From Xanthostigma xanthostigma (Eukaryota; Arthropoda; Insecta; Raphidioptera; Raphidiidae), in the NCBI GenBank assembly GCA_963575645.1, contig OY754466.1, forward strand, positions 15,726,001 through 15,790,000: 64,000 nt of DNA, written 5' to 3'. Each line of letters begins with the position of its first letter. Within the stretch, counting starts at the first letter, position 1. This document shows positions 21,564 through 34,163 of the stretch, piece after piece. The notes under the pieces were generated by a model. That model did no database searches. It was not told where the DNA came from and was given only the letters and a program-made list of their open reading frames with translations. Position numbers and translations under genes: made by a program.

Positions 21564-22499
21564 TAAGGTAAGTAACCTAAATATGGGCACCCCTAAACAT
21601 TTTGTTGATTAAAAGCTTTATTATTCAAGATTAAACTAAAAAAAAAAAAATAAGTTTGTTCTTGAGGTCATAACGAATACAGAATCACAGACAAAATTTG
21701 CAAAAAACATTTTTATATTTTCAAAAAATCACACATAAAAAAATTAATCAGGTGTCCATATTAAGAGCATCATGTTCTAAATACGGGCACCATAAAAAAC
21801 TTAAAAAGAAACAATTTAATACCGAAAACGATAGTGTAATTCTTAATATTAATTAAAAAAAAGTTGAAAACGCGATATTAAAAAAAAAAGTTTAAGTTGC
21901 ACAATTAAGTTTTAGTCACTGTCTTCGCATGATGGGCACCTAAAAGAGGGTGTGACATCTTTGGCTCTCAGTCCACAGCATTCTTCTGGCAAACGGTACA
22001 CTGCCTCATGTCTTTCTGCTCATCTTCCTTGCAAAGGGTACAGTACCAAGATTCTTTCCGGGGAATTGAAATGCCACTGCACTTTGCTTTATTTACTCTA
22101 GTGCCCATATTTTGGACATGCCATTACTTAAAAGTTTCGAAGCATACATTCATAATACAGAAATAAATTTAAATGTCTATAGCACCACTTCAAAGTAAAG
22201 CTCCTCAGTTTCAATTTCGTGTATAGTAACAATTAATTTTGGTACAAATTCCTTACAAAATAAATTAAAACCTACTTACCGAAAATTACAACCTAACTTT
22301 TCACATGTGACATCTTCCGATTAAAAATATTTCTGATTACCTTCTAGCGAGTAATGGCGGAATTTTTTGTATATTCGCAGTTGTATAAGATCCCTGCTAA
22401 GACGCATGATGCCATATTTTGCTACAATTGGTTACTAACTGTATTTTTTCACTAGTGCCCATATTTGGGGGAGTGCCCATACTTGGTTAAGGTACCTTA
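21564..22499 (-). mobile_element. DNA transposon remnant with zinc-finger coding scrap
   Basis: Imperfect inverted ends of about 31 bp: taaggtaagtaacctaaata on the left, and taaggtaccttaaccaagta read from the right, both leading into atgggcac. On the minus strand at about 21915-22090 the translation gives WYCTLCKEDEQKDMRQCTVC and, after a frame shift, FRCPSCEDSD then a stop: a PHD-like C-terminal zinc-binding region. It forms most of the spacer between the palindrome arms. Confidence 0.6.
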
Positions 22500-22528
22500 T
22501 TTTGATTTATTTTTATTTTACTTGGCTT

Positions 22529-23230
22529 TTTAGGCGCGAATAGCGTAAGCTAAAGCGCCTATATGTACTCGCTTTGTCTGTGAATCTGTGAATCTGTGAA
22601 TCTGTATGTCACGCTTTTTTGTGGATTGTGTACAGCTCAAACGCCTTAACCGATTTTAAAAAACTTTTTTTTGTTCGATTCGTCTCCGGGTAACTTAGAT
22701 CCTAACGTCGCCCGATTTTTGAATTTTTGCTCCAGAGGGGAGCAATTTAGAAAAAACGAAGTTTTTCGCTTATAACTCGCTCAATTTAAATCAGATCGGT
22801 TCGAAACCTGTCTTAAACGAAAGAGGAGAAAATTTTACATAAATTTCGTACAACAGAATTTGCCCAATCAGTTTTTAGGCGCGAATAGCGTAAGCTAAAG
22901 CGCCTATATGTACTCGCTTTGTCTGTGAATCTGTGAATCTGTGAATCTGTGAATCTGTGAATCTGTGAGTCACGCTTTTTGTATCCAGCGTACAGCCCAA
23001 ACGACTTAACCGATTTTAAAAAACTTTTTTTTGTTCGATTTGTCTCCGGGTAACTTAAATCCTAACGTCGCCCGATTTTTGAATTTTTGCTCCAGAGGGG
23101 AGCAATTTAGAAAAAACGAAGTTTTTCGCTTATAACTCGCTCAATTTAAATCAGATCGGTTCGAAACCTGTCTTAAACGAAAGAGGAGAAAATTTTACAT
23201 AAATTTCGTACAACAGAATTCGCCCAATCA
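22529..23230 (+). repeat. Unit D tandem pair
   Basis: Two direct copies, about 22529-22870 and 22873-23230, differing mainly in the number of tctgtgaa-type 9-mers (about 3 versus about 6). The inner copy has no counterpart in the left arm, so the palindrome is asymmetric at its centre. Confidence 0.8.
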
Positions 23231-23761
23231 CTTTTCTTATACACATTTATATAGAAATAAATTCAATCTGATATAACCGATAGCAAACATCTTTCGGTTA
23301 TCTCTCTCTGTTGCACGGTATAACATGGTAATTTAATTATTGCGTATGTTCTGTCTTAAAATAAAATTGGTCGATAATTTTATTTATGACAATAATAAAA
23401 CAAAGGAGATAGCATTTGTTCAAAAACGGATGCCATTTGAAATATTTATAAAATGCAACGCCTTCTAAGTTAACAATTTGAATAACTAATTATTAGAACT
23501 TAATACTTTGACACATGCAAACGTCACTTTTGACATTTCTTATCATTCCGACATCAAGGAAGAGCGGATTGAAACCAAATTTTGGGAGGATGTTTGATAT
23601 GCAAATATGAAGTGGCCTATTGTTTTTGGGGAACATCGGCGCATGCGTAAAAGAATATATCTCTTATAATGTTGTTTTATATAATAATAATATAGTTTTT
23701 AAAACGGTTTTTACTCTATCTATTTTTACTAGAAGTTTTTGTAAATTTTTTGGGGAAAATC

Positions 23762-26700
23762 GGTGACGTCACTCTAAAGCCAATATGGCGGACTTCTAAA
23801 GATGGCGGACTAATTTTATTATGCTTTCCTACAATATGGGTATCAAATGAAAGGGCTTGCTGAGAATAACTCGAAAAATAAAGTGACGTCACTCTACATC
23901 CAATATGGCGGACTTCTAAAGATGGCGGACTAATTTTATTATGCTTTCCAACAATATGGGTATCAAATGAAAGGGCTTGCTGAGAATAACTCGAAAAATA
24001 AAGTGAGGTCACTCTAAATCCAATATGACGGACTTCTAAAGATGGCGGACTAATTTTATTATGCTTTCCTACAATATGGGTATCAAATGAAAGGGCTTGC
24101 TGAGAATAACTCGAAAAATAAAGTGACGTCACTCTTCATCCAATATGGCGGACTTCTAAAGATGGCGGACTAATTTTATTATGTTTTCCTACAATATGGG
24201 TATCAAATGAAAGGGCTTGCTGAGAATAACTCGAAACATAAAGTTACGTCACTCTAATCCAATATGGCGGACTTCTAAAGATGGCGGACTAATTTTATTA
24301 TGCTTTCCTACAACATGGGTATCAAATGAAAGGGCTTGCTGAGAATAACTCGAAAAATAAAGTGACATTACGCTAAATCCAATATGGCGGACTTCTAAAG
24401 ATGGCGGACTAATTTTATTATGCTTTCCTACAATATGGGTATCAAATGAAAGGGCTTTCTGAGAATAACTCGAAAAATAAAGTGACGTCACTCTACATCC
24501 AATATGGCGGACTTCTAAAGATGGCGGACTAATTTTATTATGTTTTCCTACAATATGGGTATCAAATGAAAGGGCTTGCTGAGAATAACTCGAAAAATCA
24601 AGTGACATTACTCTAAATCCAATATGGCAGACTTCTAAAGATGGCGGACTAATTTTATTATGCTTTCTAACAATATGGGTTTCAAATGAAAGGGCTTGCT
24701 GAGAATAACTCGAAAAATAAAGTGACATTACTCTAAATCCAATATGGCGGACTTCTAAAGATGGCGGACTAATTTTATTATGTTTTCCTACAATATGGGT
24801 ATCAAATGAAAGGGCTTGCTGAGAATAACTCGAAAAATAAAGTGACATTACTCTAAATCCAATATGGCGGACTTTTAAAGATGGCGGACTAATTTTATTA
24901 TGTTTTCCTACAATATGGGTATCAAATGAAAGGGCTTGCTGAGAATAACTCGAAAAATAAAGTGACATTACTCTAAATCCAATATGGCGGACTTCTAAAG
25001 ATGGCGGACTAATTTTATTATGCTTTCCAACAATATGGGTATCAAATGAAAGGGCTTGCTGAGAATAACTCGAAAAATAAAGTGACGTCACTCTAAATCC
25101 AATATGGCGGACTTCTAAAGATGGCGGACTAATTTTATTATGCTTTCCTACAATATGGGTATCAAATGAAAGGGCTTGCTGAGAATAACTCGAAAAATAA
25201 AGTGACGTCACTCTACATCCAATATGGCGGACTTCTAAAGATTGCGGACTAATTTTATTATGTTTTCCTACAATATGGGTATCAAATGAAAGGGCTTGCT
25301 GAGAATAACTCGAAAAATAAAGTGACATAACTCTAAATCCAATATGGCGGACTTCTAAAGATGGCGGACTAATTTTATTATGCTTTCCTACAATATGGGT
25401 ATCAAATGAAAGGGCTTGCTGAGAGTAACTCGAAACATAAAGTGACGTCACTCTAAATCCAATATGGCGGACTTCTAAAGATGGCGGACTAATTTTATTA
25501 TGCTTTTCTACAATATGGGTATCAAATGAAAGGGCTAGGTGAGAATAACTCGAAACATAAAGTTACGTCACTCTAATCCAATATGGCGGACTTCTAAAGA
25601 TGGCGGGCTAATTTTATTATGCTTTCCTACAACATGGGTATCAAATGAAAGGGCTTTCTGAGAATAACTCGAAAAATAAAGTGACATTACGCTAAATCCA
25701 ATATGGCGGACTTCTAAAGATGGCGGACTAATTTTATTATGCTTTCCAACAATATGGGTATCAAATGAAAGGGCTTTCTGAGAATAACTCGAAAAATAAA
25801 GTGACGTCACTCTACATCCAATATGGCGGACTTCTAAAGATGGCGGACTAATTTTATTATGTTTTCCTACAATATGGGTATCAAATGAAAGGGCTTGCTG
25901 AGAATAACTCGAAAAATAAAGTGACATTACGCTAAATCCAATATGGCGGAATTCTAAAGATGGCGGACTAATTTTATTATGCTTTCCTACAATATGGGTA
26001 TCAAATGAAAGGGCTTGCTGAGAATAACTCGAAAAATAAAGTGACGTCACTCTACATCCAATATGGCGGACTTCTAAAGATGGCGGACTAATTTTATTAT
26101 GTTTTCCTACAATATGGGTATCAAATGAAAGGGCTTGCTGAGAATAACTCGAAAAATAAAGTGACATTACTCTAAACCCAATATGGCGGACTTCTAAAGA
26201 TGGCGGACTAATTTTATTATGCTTTCTAACAATATGGGTATCAAATGAAAGGGCTTGCTGAGAATAACTCGAAAAATAAAGTGACATTACTCTAAATCCA
26301 ATATGGCGGACTTCTAAAGATGGCGGACTAATTTAATTATGTTTTCCTACAATATGGGTATCAAATGAAAGGGCTTGCTGAGAATAACTCGAAAAATAAA
26401 GTGACATTACTCTAAATCCAATATGGCGGACTTCTAAAGATGGTGGACTAATTTTATTATGCTTTCCAACAATATGGGTATCAAATGAAAGGGCTTGCTG
26501 AGAATAACTCGAAAAATAAAGTGACGTCACTCTAAATCCAATATGGCGGACTTCTAAAGATGGCGGACTTCTAAAGATGGCGGACTAATTTTATTATGCT
26601 TTCCTACAATATGGGTATCAAATGAAAGGGCTTGCTGAGAATAACTCGAAAAATAAAGTGACGTCACTCTACATCCAATATGGCGGACTTCTAAAGATGG

Positions 26701-27787
26701 CGGACTAATTTTAGTATGTTTTCCTACAATATGGGTATCAAATGAAAGGGCTTGCTGAGAATAACTCGAAAAATAAAATGTCATTACTCTAAATCCAATA
26801 TGGCGGACTTCTAAAGATGACGGACTAATTTTATTATGCTTTCCTACAATATGGGTATCAAATGAAAGAGCTTGCTGAGAATAACTCGAAACATAAAGTG
26901 ACGTCACTCTAAATCCAATATGGCGGACTTCTAAAGATGGCGGACTAATTTTATTATGCTTTCCTACAATATGGGTATCAAATGAAAGGGCTTGCTGAGA
27001 ATAACTCGAAAAATAAAGTGACATTACTCTAAATCCAATATGGCGGACTTCTAAAGATGGCGGACTAATTTTATTATGTTTTCCTACAATATGGGTATCA
27101 AATGAAAGTGCTTGCTGAGAATAACTCGAAAAATAAAGTGACATTACTCTAAATCCAATATGGCGGACTTTTAAAGATGGCGGACTAATTTTATTATGTT
27201 TTCCTACAATATGGGTATCAAATGAAAGGGCTTGCTGAGAATAACTCGAAAAATAAAGTGACATTACTCTAAATCCAATATAGCGGACTTCTAAAGATGG
27301 CGGACTAATTTTATTATGCTTTCCTACAATATGGGTATCAAATGAAAGGGCTTGCTGAGAGTAACTCGAAACATAAAGTGACGTCACTCTAAATCCAATA
27401 TGGCGGACTTCTAAAGATGGCGGACTAATTTTATTATGCTTTCCTACAATATGGGTATCAAATGAAAGGGCTTACTGAGAATAACTCGAAACATAAAGTT
27501 ACGTCACTCTAAATCCAATATGGCGGACTTCTAAAGATGGCGGACTAATTTTATTATGCTTTCCTACAATATGGGTATCAAATGAAAGGGCTTGCTGAAA
27601 ATAACTCGAAACATAAAGTGACGTCACTCTAAATCCAATATGGCGGAGTTCTAAAGATGGCGGACTAATTTTACTATGCTTTCTTACAATATGGGTATCA
27701 AATGAAAGGGCTTGCTGAGAATAACTCGAAAAATAAAGTGACGTCACTCTAAATCCAATATGGCGGACTTCTAAAGATGGTGACTAA
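23762..27787 (-). repeat. Satellite array 2 (120-bp monomer, about 33.5 copies)
   Basis: Same monomer on the minus strand. A block starting at 24241 (with the one-base deletion ctctaatcc, then acaacatggg, gtgacattacg, gggctttctg) recurs at 25561, indicating duplication of about 1.32 kb (11 monomers). Many monomers carry gtgacattac instead of gtgacgtcac. A short extra cttctaaagatggcgga copy lies near 26560. Frames of up to 400 codons reflect the 3n period. Confidence 0.9.
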
Positions 27788-27987
27788 GTTTTTGACGTGA
27801 TAACGTCTTATAAATTGATGAAACACCAGCTGCACGCTCGAAAAAGTGTAACGTTCCATAACGTTCCGGCTGACCCTGTGCGTGTAAACGAGAGCCCAGT
27901 AATGTATTATTAAATATGATATTCGAGCGGAATACGTTATCACGTAAAACTATCGTCCGTAAACCGACTTTACAGACAACCAATTTT
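27788..27987 (-). repeat. Module M repeat, copy 4
   Basis: Directly adjoins the last monomer of array 2. Mirror of 18281-18468, with a short extra duplication (acgttccataacgttcc). Confidence 0.75.
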
Positions 27988-28640
27988 TTTATATAATAAT
28001 GGTGTACTTTTAATAATGTTTTATTATTCTACTTTACAAGAAAGTTTTCTAAAATGTTTTTTGAGGGAAAGTCGGCGCATGCGCAGAAGAGGTATAAGTT
28101 ATAAAGTTGTTTGTATATAACAACGGTATACTTTTCATAACAGTTTATTATTCGATTTATTTTTACAAGAGTTTTGTATAATTTTTGGGAAAAATCGGCG
28201 CATGCGCAAAAGAGATACAAGCCATAGTTGTTTTTTATATAATAATGGTGTACTTTTTATAATTATTTATTATTCTACTTTACAAGAAAGTTTTGTAAAA
28301 TGTTTTTTGAGGGAAAGTCGGCGCATGCGCAGAAGAGGTATAAGTTATAAAGTTGTTTGTATATAACAATGGTATACTTCTCATAACAGTTTATTATTCG
28401 ATCTATTTTTACAAGAGTTTTGTATAATTTTTGGGAAAAATAGGCGCATGCGCAAAAGAGATACATGCCATCGTTGTTTTATATATAATAATGGTGTACT
28501 TTTTATAATGTTTTATTATTCTATTTTAAAGAAAGTTTTGTAAAAATTTCTTTGAGCTAAAGTCGGCACATATATGTTATAAAGTTGTTTTTATATAATA
28601 ATTGGGTACTTTTCATAACGGTTTATTTTTCTATCTGTTT
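27988..28640 (-). repeat. Tandem subrepeats with gcgcatgcgc palindromes
   Basis: About five related units of about 123 bp, each with ttataaagttgttt..., a gcgcatgcgc-type site, and ttttgtaaaat/ttttgagggaaag. Perfect gcgcatgcgc sites are at 28075, 28198, 28321 and 28444. The mirror arm has fewer units (17930-18280, perfect sites at 18059 and 18182). Confidence 0.75.
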
Positions 28641-29540
28641 TTACAAGAAAGTTATGAATTTTTTTTTCTAAACTCATAATTTCAGAAATATTTTGAAAAC
28701 AAATCTGTTATTCTTTTGTTCTGAAGATGTTAGTTATGTTTAATTTTTGCATGACACAATAACATATTACATAGAGAACCATGAATTTATTAAAATTAAA
28801 TTTTCCTTTCTGTGTTTCATTATTTTCAACTGTTATTTTTACTTAGAATAAGTAAATTAAGTTATACTATATTATTCTCCAAGTGTCGTTAAATATATAC
28901 ACCGATTTTCAAGCAAAACACCGGGGTATATGACGTAAAATTTCGCGCCTTGTAATTCTTGAATTACTTGGGTATATACTCCCACTGGTTTTATACACAT
29001 TTATATAGAAATAAATTCAATCTGATATAACCGGTGGCAAACATCTTTCGGTTATCTCTCTCTGTTGCACGGTTTAACATGGCATTTTAAAAATTACGTA
29101 TGTTCTGTCTTCAAATAAAATTGGTCGATAATATTATTTATTACAATAATGAAATTAAAAGATAGCATTTGTTCAAAAACGGATGCCGTTTCGAATATTT
29201 GTAAAATGCAACGCCTTCTGGGTTAACAATTTGAATAACTAATTATTAGAACATAATACTGTGACAGATGCAAACGTCACTTTTGACATTTCTTACTATT
29301 CCGACACCACGGACGAGCGGATTGAAACCAAATTTTGGGAGGATGTTTGATATGCAAATATGAAGTGGCCTATTGTTTTTTGGGAACATCGGCGCATGCG
29401 TAAAAGAATATATCTCTTATAATGTTGTTTTATATAATAATAATTGGGGAATTATAAAACGGTCGAATAAAAAAAAAAAACTTGGTGATGAGATACTGTT
29501 TTAATAACTTGAATATTAAAATAACAGTTGTGTGACTAAA

Positions 29541-29600
29541 TTAATAAGTGAGCGACTAAATTACTAAGTGAGCGACTGAATTACTAAGTGAGCGACAAGA
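29541..29600 (+). repeat. 20-bp minisatellite, three copies
   Basis: Three imperfect copies of taagtgagcgactaaattac occur just before array 3. Absent from the other macro-units. Confidence 0.75.
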
Positions 29601-29689
29601 ATGCCTTCCGTAATTTTGAAGCAAATATCTTCAACCGATTGAGATGAAAATTTGTATACACGTTAAGTTTGGATAACAATGCATGGTTA

Positions 29690-32600
29690 GCTATGTGACG
29701 TCACTCTAAATCCAATATGGCGAACTTCTAAAGATGGCGGACTAATATTATTATGCTTTCCTACAATATGGGTATCAAATGAAAGGGCTTGCTGAGAATA
29801 ACTCGAAAAATAAACTGACGTTACTCTAAATCCAATATGGCGGACTTCTAAAAATGGCGGACTAAGTTTTTTATGTTTTCCTACAATATGGGTATCAAAT
29901 GAAAGGGCTTGCTGAGAATAACTCGAAAAATAAAGTGACGTCACTCTAAAACCAATATGGCGAAATTCTAAAGATGGCGGACTAAGTTTTTTATGCTTTC
30001 CTACAATATGGGTATCAAATGAAAGGGCTTGCTGTAAATAACTCGAAAAATAAAGTGAGGTCACTCTAAATCCAATATGGCGGACTTCTAAAGATGGCGG
30101 ACCAAGTTTATTATGCTTTCCTACAATATGGGTATCAAATGAAAGGGCTTGCTGAGAATAACTCGAAAAATAAAGTGACGTTACTCTAAATCCAATATGG
30201 CGGACTTCTAAAAATGACGAACTAAGTTTTTTATGCTTTCCTACAATATGGGTATCAAATGAAAGGGCTTGCTGTAAATAACTCGAAAAATAAAGTGAGG
30301 TCACTCTAAATCCAATATGGCGGACTTCTCAAGATGGCGGACCAAGTTTATTATGCTTTCCTACAATATGGGTATCAAATGAAAGGGGTTGCTGAGAATA
30401 ACTCGAAAAATAAAGTGACGTCACTCTAAATCCAATATGGCGGACTTCTAAAAATGGCGTACTAATTTTATTATGCTTTCCTACAATATGGGTATCAAAT
30501 GAAAGGGCTTGCTGAGAATAACTCGAAAAATAAAGTGACGTAACTTTGAATCCAACATGGCGTACTTCTAAAGATGGCAGACTAAGTTTTTTATGCTTTT
30601 CTACAATATAGGTATCGAATGAAAGGGTTTGCTGAAAATAAGTCGAAAAATAAAGTGACGTACTCTAAATCCAATATGGCGGATTTCTAAAAATGGCGGA
30701 CTAATTTTATTATGCTTTCCTACAATATGGGTATCAAATGAAAGGGCTTGCTGAGAATAACTCGAAAAATAAAGTGACGTTACTTTAAATCCAATATGGC
30801 GGACTTCTAAAAATGGCGGACTAATTTTATTCTGTTTTCCTACAATATGGGTATCAAATGAAAGGGCTTGCTGAGAATAACTCGAAAAATAAAGTGACAT
30901 CACTCTAAATCCAATATGGCGGACTTCTAAAGATGGCGGACTAAGTTTATTATGCTTTCCTACAATATGGGTATCAAATGGGCTTGCTGAGAGAAACTCG
31001 AAAAATAAAGTGACGTCATCCAAAATCTAATATGGCGGACTTCTAATAATGGCGGCTTAAGTTTTTTATGCTTTCCTACAATATGGGTATCAAATGAAAG
31101 GGCTTGCTGTAAATAACTCGAAAAATAAAGTGAGGTCACTCTAAATCCAATATGGCGGACTTCTAAAGATGGCGGACTAATTTTATTATGCTTTCCTACA
31201 ATATGGGTATCAAATGAAAGGGCTTGCTGAGAATAACTCGAAAAATAAAGTGACGTCACTCTAAATCCAATACGGTGGACTTCTAAAATGGCGGACTAAT
31301 TTTATTTTGCTTTCCTACAATATGGGTATCAAATGAAAGGCTTGCTGAAAATACCTCGAAAAATAAAGTGACATCACTCTAAATCCAATATGGCGGATTT
31401 CTAATGATGGCGGACTAAGTTTATAATGCTTTCCTACAATATAAGTATCAAATGAAAGGGCTTGCTGAGAATAACTCGAAAAATAAAGTGACGTCACTCT
31501 AAAACCAATATGACGAAATTCTAAAGATGGCGGACTAAGTTTTTTATGCTTTCCTACAATATGGGTATCAAATGAAAGGGCTTGCTGTAAATAGCTCGAA
31601 AAATAAAGTGAGGTCACTCTAAATCCAATATGGCGGACTTCTAAAGATGGCGGACTAATTTTATTATGCTTTCCTACAATATGGGTATCAAATGAAAGGG
31701 CTTGCTTAGAATAACTCGAAAAATAAAGTGACGTCACTCTAAATCCAATATGGCGGACTTCTAAAATGGCGGACTAATTTTATTTTGCTTTCCTACAATA
31801 TGGGTATCAAATGAAAGGGCTTGCTGAAAATACCTCGATTAATAAAGTGACATCACTCTAAATCCAATATGGCGGATTTCTAATGATGGCGGACTAAGTT
31901 TATAATGCTTTCCTACAATATAAGTATCAAATGAAAGGGCTTGCTGAGAATAACTCGAAAAATAAAGTGACGTCACTCTAAAACCAATATGACGAAATTC
32001 TAAAGATGGCGGACTAAGTTTTTTATGCTTTCCTACAATATGGGTATCAAATGAAAGGGCTTGCTGTAAATAGCTCGAAAAATAAAGTGAGGTCACTCTA
32101 AATCCAATATGGCGGACTTCTAAAGATGGCGGACTAATTTTATTATGCTTTCCTACAATATGGGTATCAAATGAAAGGGCTTGCTTAGAATAACTCGAAA
32201 AATAAAGTGACGTCACTCTAAATCCAATATGGCGGACTTCTAAAATGGCGGACTAATTTTATTTTGCTTTCCTACAATATGGGTATCAAATGAAAGGGCT
32301 TGCTGAAAATACCTCGATTAATAAAGTGACATCACTCTAAATCCAATATGGCGGATTTCTAAAGTTGGCGGACTAAGTTTATTATGCTTTCCTACAATAT
32401 AAGTATCAAATGAAGGGGCTTGCTGAGAATAACTCGAAAAATAATGTGACGTCATCCAAAATCTAATATGGCGGACTTCTAATAATGGCGGCTTAAGTTT
32501 TTTATGCTTTCCTACAATATGGGTATCAAATGAAAGGGCTTGCTGAGAATAACTCGAAAAATAAAGTGACGTTACTCTAAATTCAATTTGGCGGACTAAG
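29690..32600 (-). repeat. Satellite array 3 (120-bp monomer, about 24 copies)
   Basis: Variant monomers (gtttttatgctttc, gtgaggtcac, cgaaattcta). The ttctaaaatg deletion variant recurs at 31281, 31759 and 32238, giving a higher-order unit of 478-479 bp, again four monomers. Single-base deletions break any long frame into pieces of 100-205 codons. Confidence 0.9.
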
Positions 32601-32890
32601 CTTTTTTTGATAAAGGGGTATGCGAATTGTCTCGCAGTGAAACGCGATGGGGCAGAGGTGGAGTTTTTAAAAAAATAATTTCGGGGTTAACGATAAACGG
32701 GTATGCGAATTGTAATTCCGGGGTGAACGATAAAGGGGTATGCGAATTGTCTCTCAGTGAAACGGGAGGGGGCAAATGTGGAGTTTTTAAAAAAACAATT
32801 CCGGGTTGAAAGATAAACGGGTATGCGAATTGTCTCGCAGTGAAACGAGAAGCGGCAAATGTGAAGTTTTTAAAAAAAAAATCTGGGTTG
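32600..32890 (+). repeat. Minisatellite of mixed 30/90-bp units
   Basis: Repeats of gataaacgggtatgcgaatt with tgtctcgcagtgaaacg, gcaaatgtggagtttttaaa and attccggggtgaac. The same minisatellite, inverted, fills the fold-back element at 53057-53762. Confidence 0.85.
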
Positions 32891-32999
32891 AACGATAAAT
32901 ATACCTACACCAATTTTCAAACAAAACACCAGGGTATATGATGTAAAATTTCGCGCCTTGTAATTCTTGAATTACTTGGGCATATACTCCCACTGGTTT

Positions 33000-33431
33000 A
33001 ATAATAAAAAGCTCTTATAAATCATTATTTTAATTTTTTTGTACAAAAAAAAAACAAAAAAAAAACAGCTCCGTCTGTTTGGAAATATTTCATTCAAAAA
33101 TTGTCTGACTGGTATAACGTATGCGCGTTGGTAAATCAGTGACCCAATGTCTTTAGGTTCAACACGAATAGGCGGAGATATTTGATCTCGTACCATATTT
33201 AAGTATTTTTGGAAATTTAATATCCCATTAATAAAAAAAGTCCGATTATGTTGTAATCATTTGAATATTTTCTTCGGTAGTATACACATTCATTTTGCAA
33301 AAGAATATTATGTGTCAAATTGAAAAACAAGATTTCAAGGCTCACTCTGATCCAGTCATTTTTTCCCAATGTTAATTTCTCTATGTGCACCTTACGTGTT
33401 TACATACTGTATAGGTACTAAAAAGTCCTTA
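33000..33431. other. Gene-free AT-rich stretch
   Basis: No supported feature beyond a long A-rich run near 33050. Confidence 0.35.
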
Positions 33432-34163
33432 CAAGGGTTGCTAGGTTGTCAAACCAAATAGCCGGACGGACCGGCCAGTTTGAACGTACATTTGGGTAAA
33501 AAGGCCGGACAGCCTACATTATTGAGGATTTTGTCACAGTATTAATAGGTACGACAAAAAAATTGTATGTAAATAAAGCATTTTTGATTATTACCATGAA
33601 TCTAGTTAAATTCTAATGAAAATAAATAACATCCAATGCAAAATCAGTTCAAGCACTTTATTACTAATCAGCCAAAGTCATCAGTCAAAATTAAATTCTA
33701 TAGATAAACATTTATCAACATTTTAAATTCTTCTTAAATTCTAATAAAACTTTAAAAGGCAATAATATGGTTGTTGTTCTCGTCCATGTTATTATTTATA
33801 AATTACAGATTTTCAGATACTTGGACAGTTTAAATAATAAGATATTAATTTTTCAAATTTTTTGCTACGTATCTGAAAATCTGTAATTTTTAAAAGGCAA
33901 TTGCACAAATAAGTTTTATGTACCTGCTATTACTTCCCAAAACAAAAAAAACAAAACAAAAACAATCTAAACAAAACAAAACTTCTTTTCTTTAAGTTAA
34001 TAAAAATCATTATTCAATTTCCCCTGCGCTCGGCTACGCTCGACGCTCGTTCGTTTGCGAAATGTAAAAAGCCTAACAAAAGCCGGATACCGTTTATTTT
34101 GGCCGGACACGCAATCAAAAAGCCTAACTATGTCCGACTTTATCTGGACGCGTGGCAACACTG
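33432..34163. mobile_element. Possible hAT-like element
   Basis: The ends caagggttgctaggttgtc and gcgtggcaacactg are weakly inverted, and ccggac-rich phrases occur just inside both ends. A small inverted repeat (aaattacagattttcagata against its inverse) lies at 33801-33890. No convincing 8-bp target duplication, so tentative. Confidence 0.35.

Larger units (their letters stand above)
22873..28990. repeat. Right arm of the giant imperfect palindrome
   Basis: Reverse-complement counterpart of 17167-21054, about 6.1 kb against 3.9 kb. Most of the excess is satellite: 4.0 kb here against 1.7 kb. The ends coincide exactly, with the tatactcccactggtt block at 28972-28990 mirroring 17167. Confidence 0.85.
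28991..32999. repeat. Macro-unit B, direct copy of the right-arm unit
   Basis: Starts with ttatacacatttatatagaa, the same as 23237, and ends with tatactcccactggtt, the same as 28990, so it is a head-to-tail copy of 23237-28990. It differs inside: array 3 has its own variant set, and the module M and subrepeat region is replaced by a minisatellite at 32600-32890. Confidence 0.8.

Noticed and set aside
24249..25451. 400-codon frame (and similar frames of 100-277 codons) in the satellite arrays, encoding a 40-residue repeat
   Set aside because: The monomer is 120 bp, so any frame without a stop in the consensus stays open. Stops and single-base deletions occur freely between arrays, and both orientations exist in the palindrome. 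I see no start context or sign of protein-level constraint.
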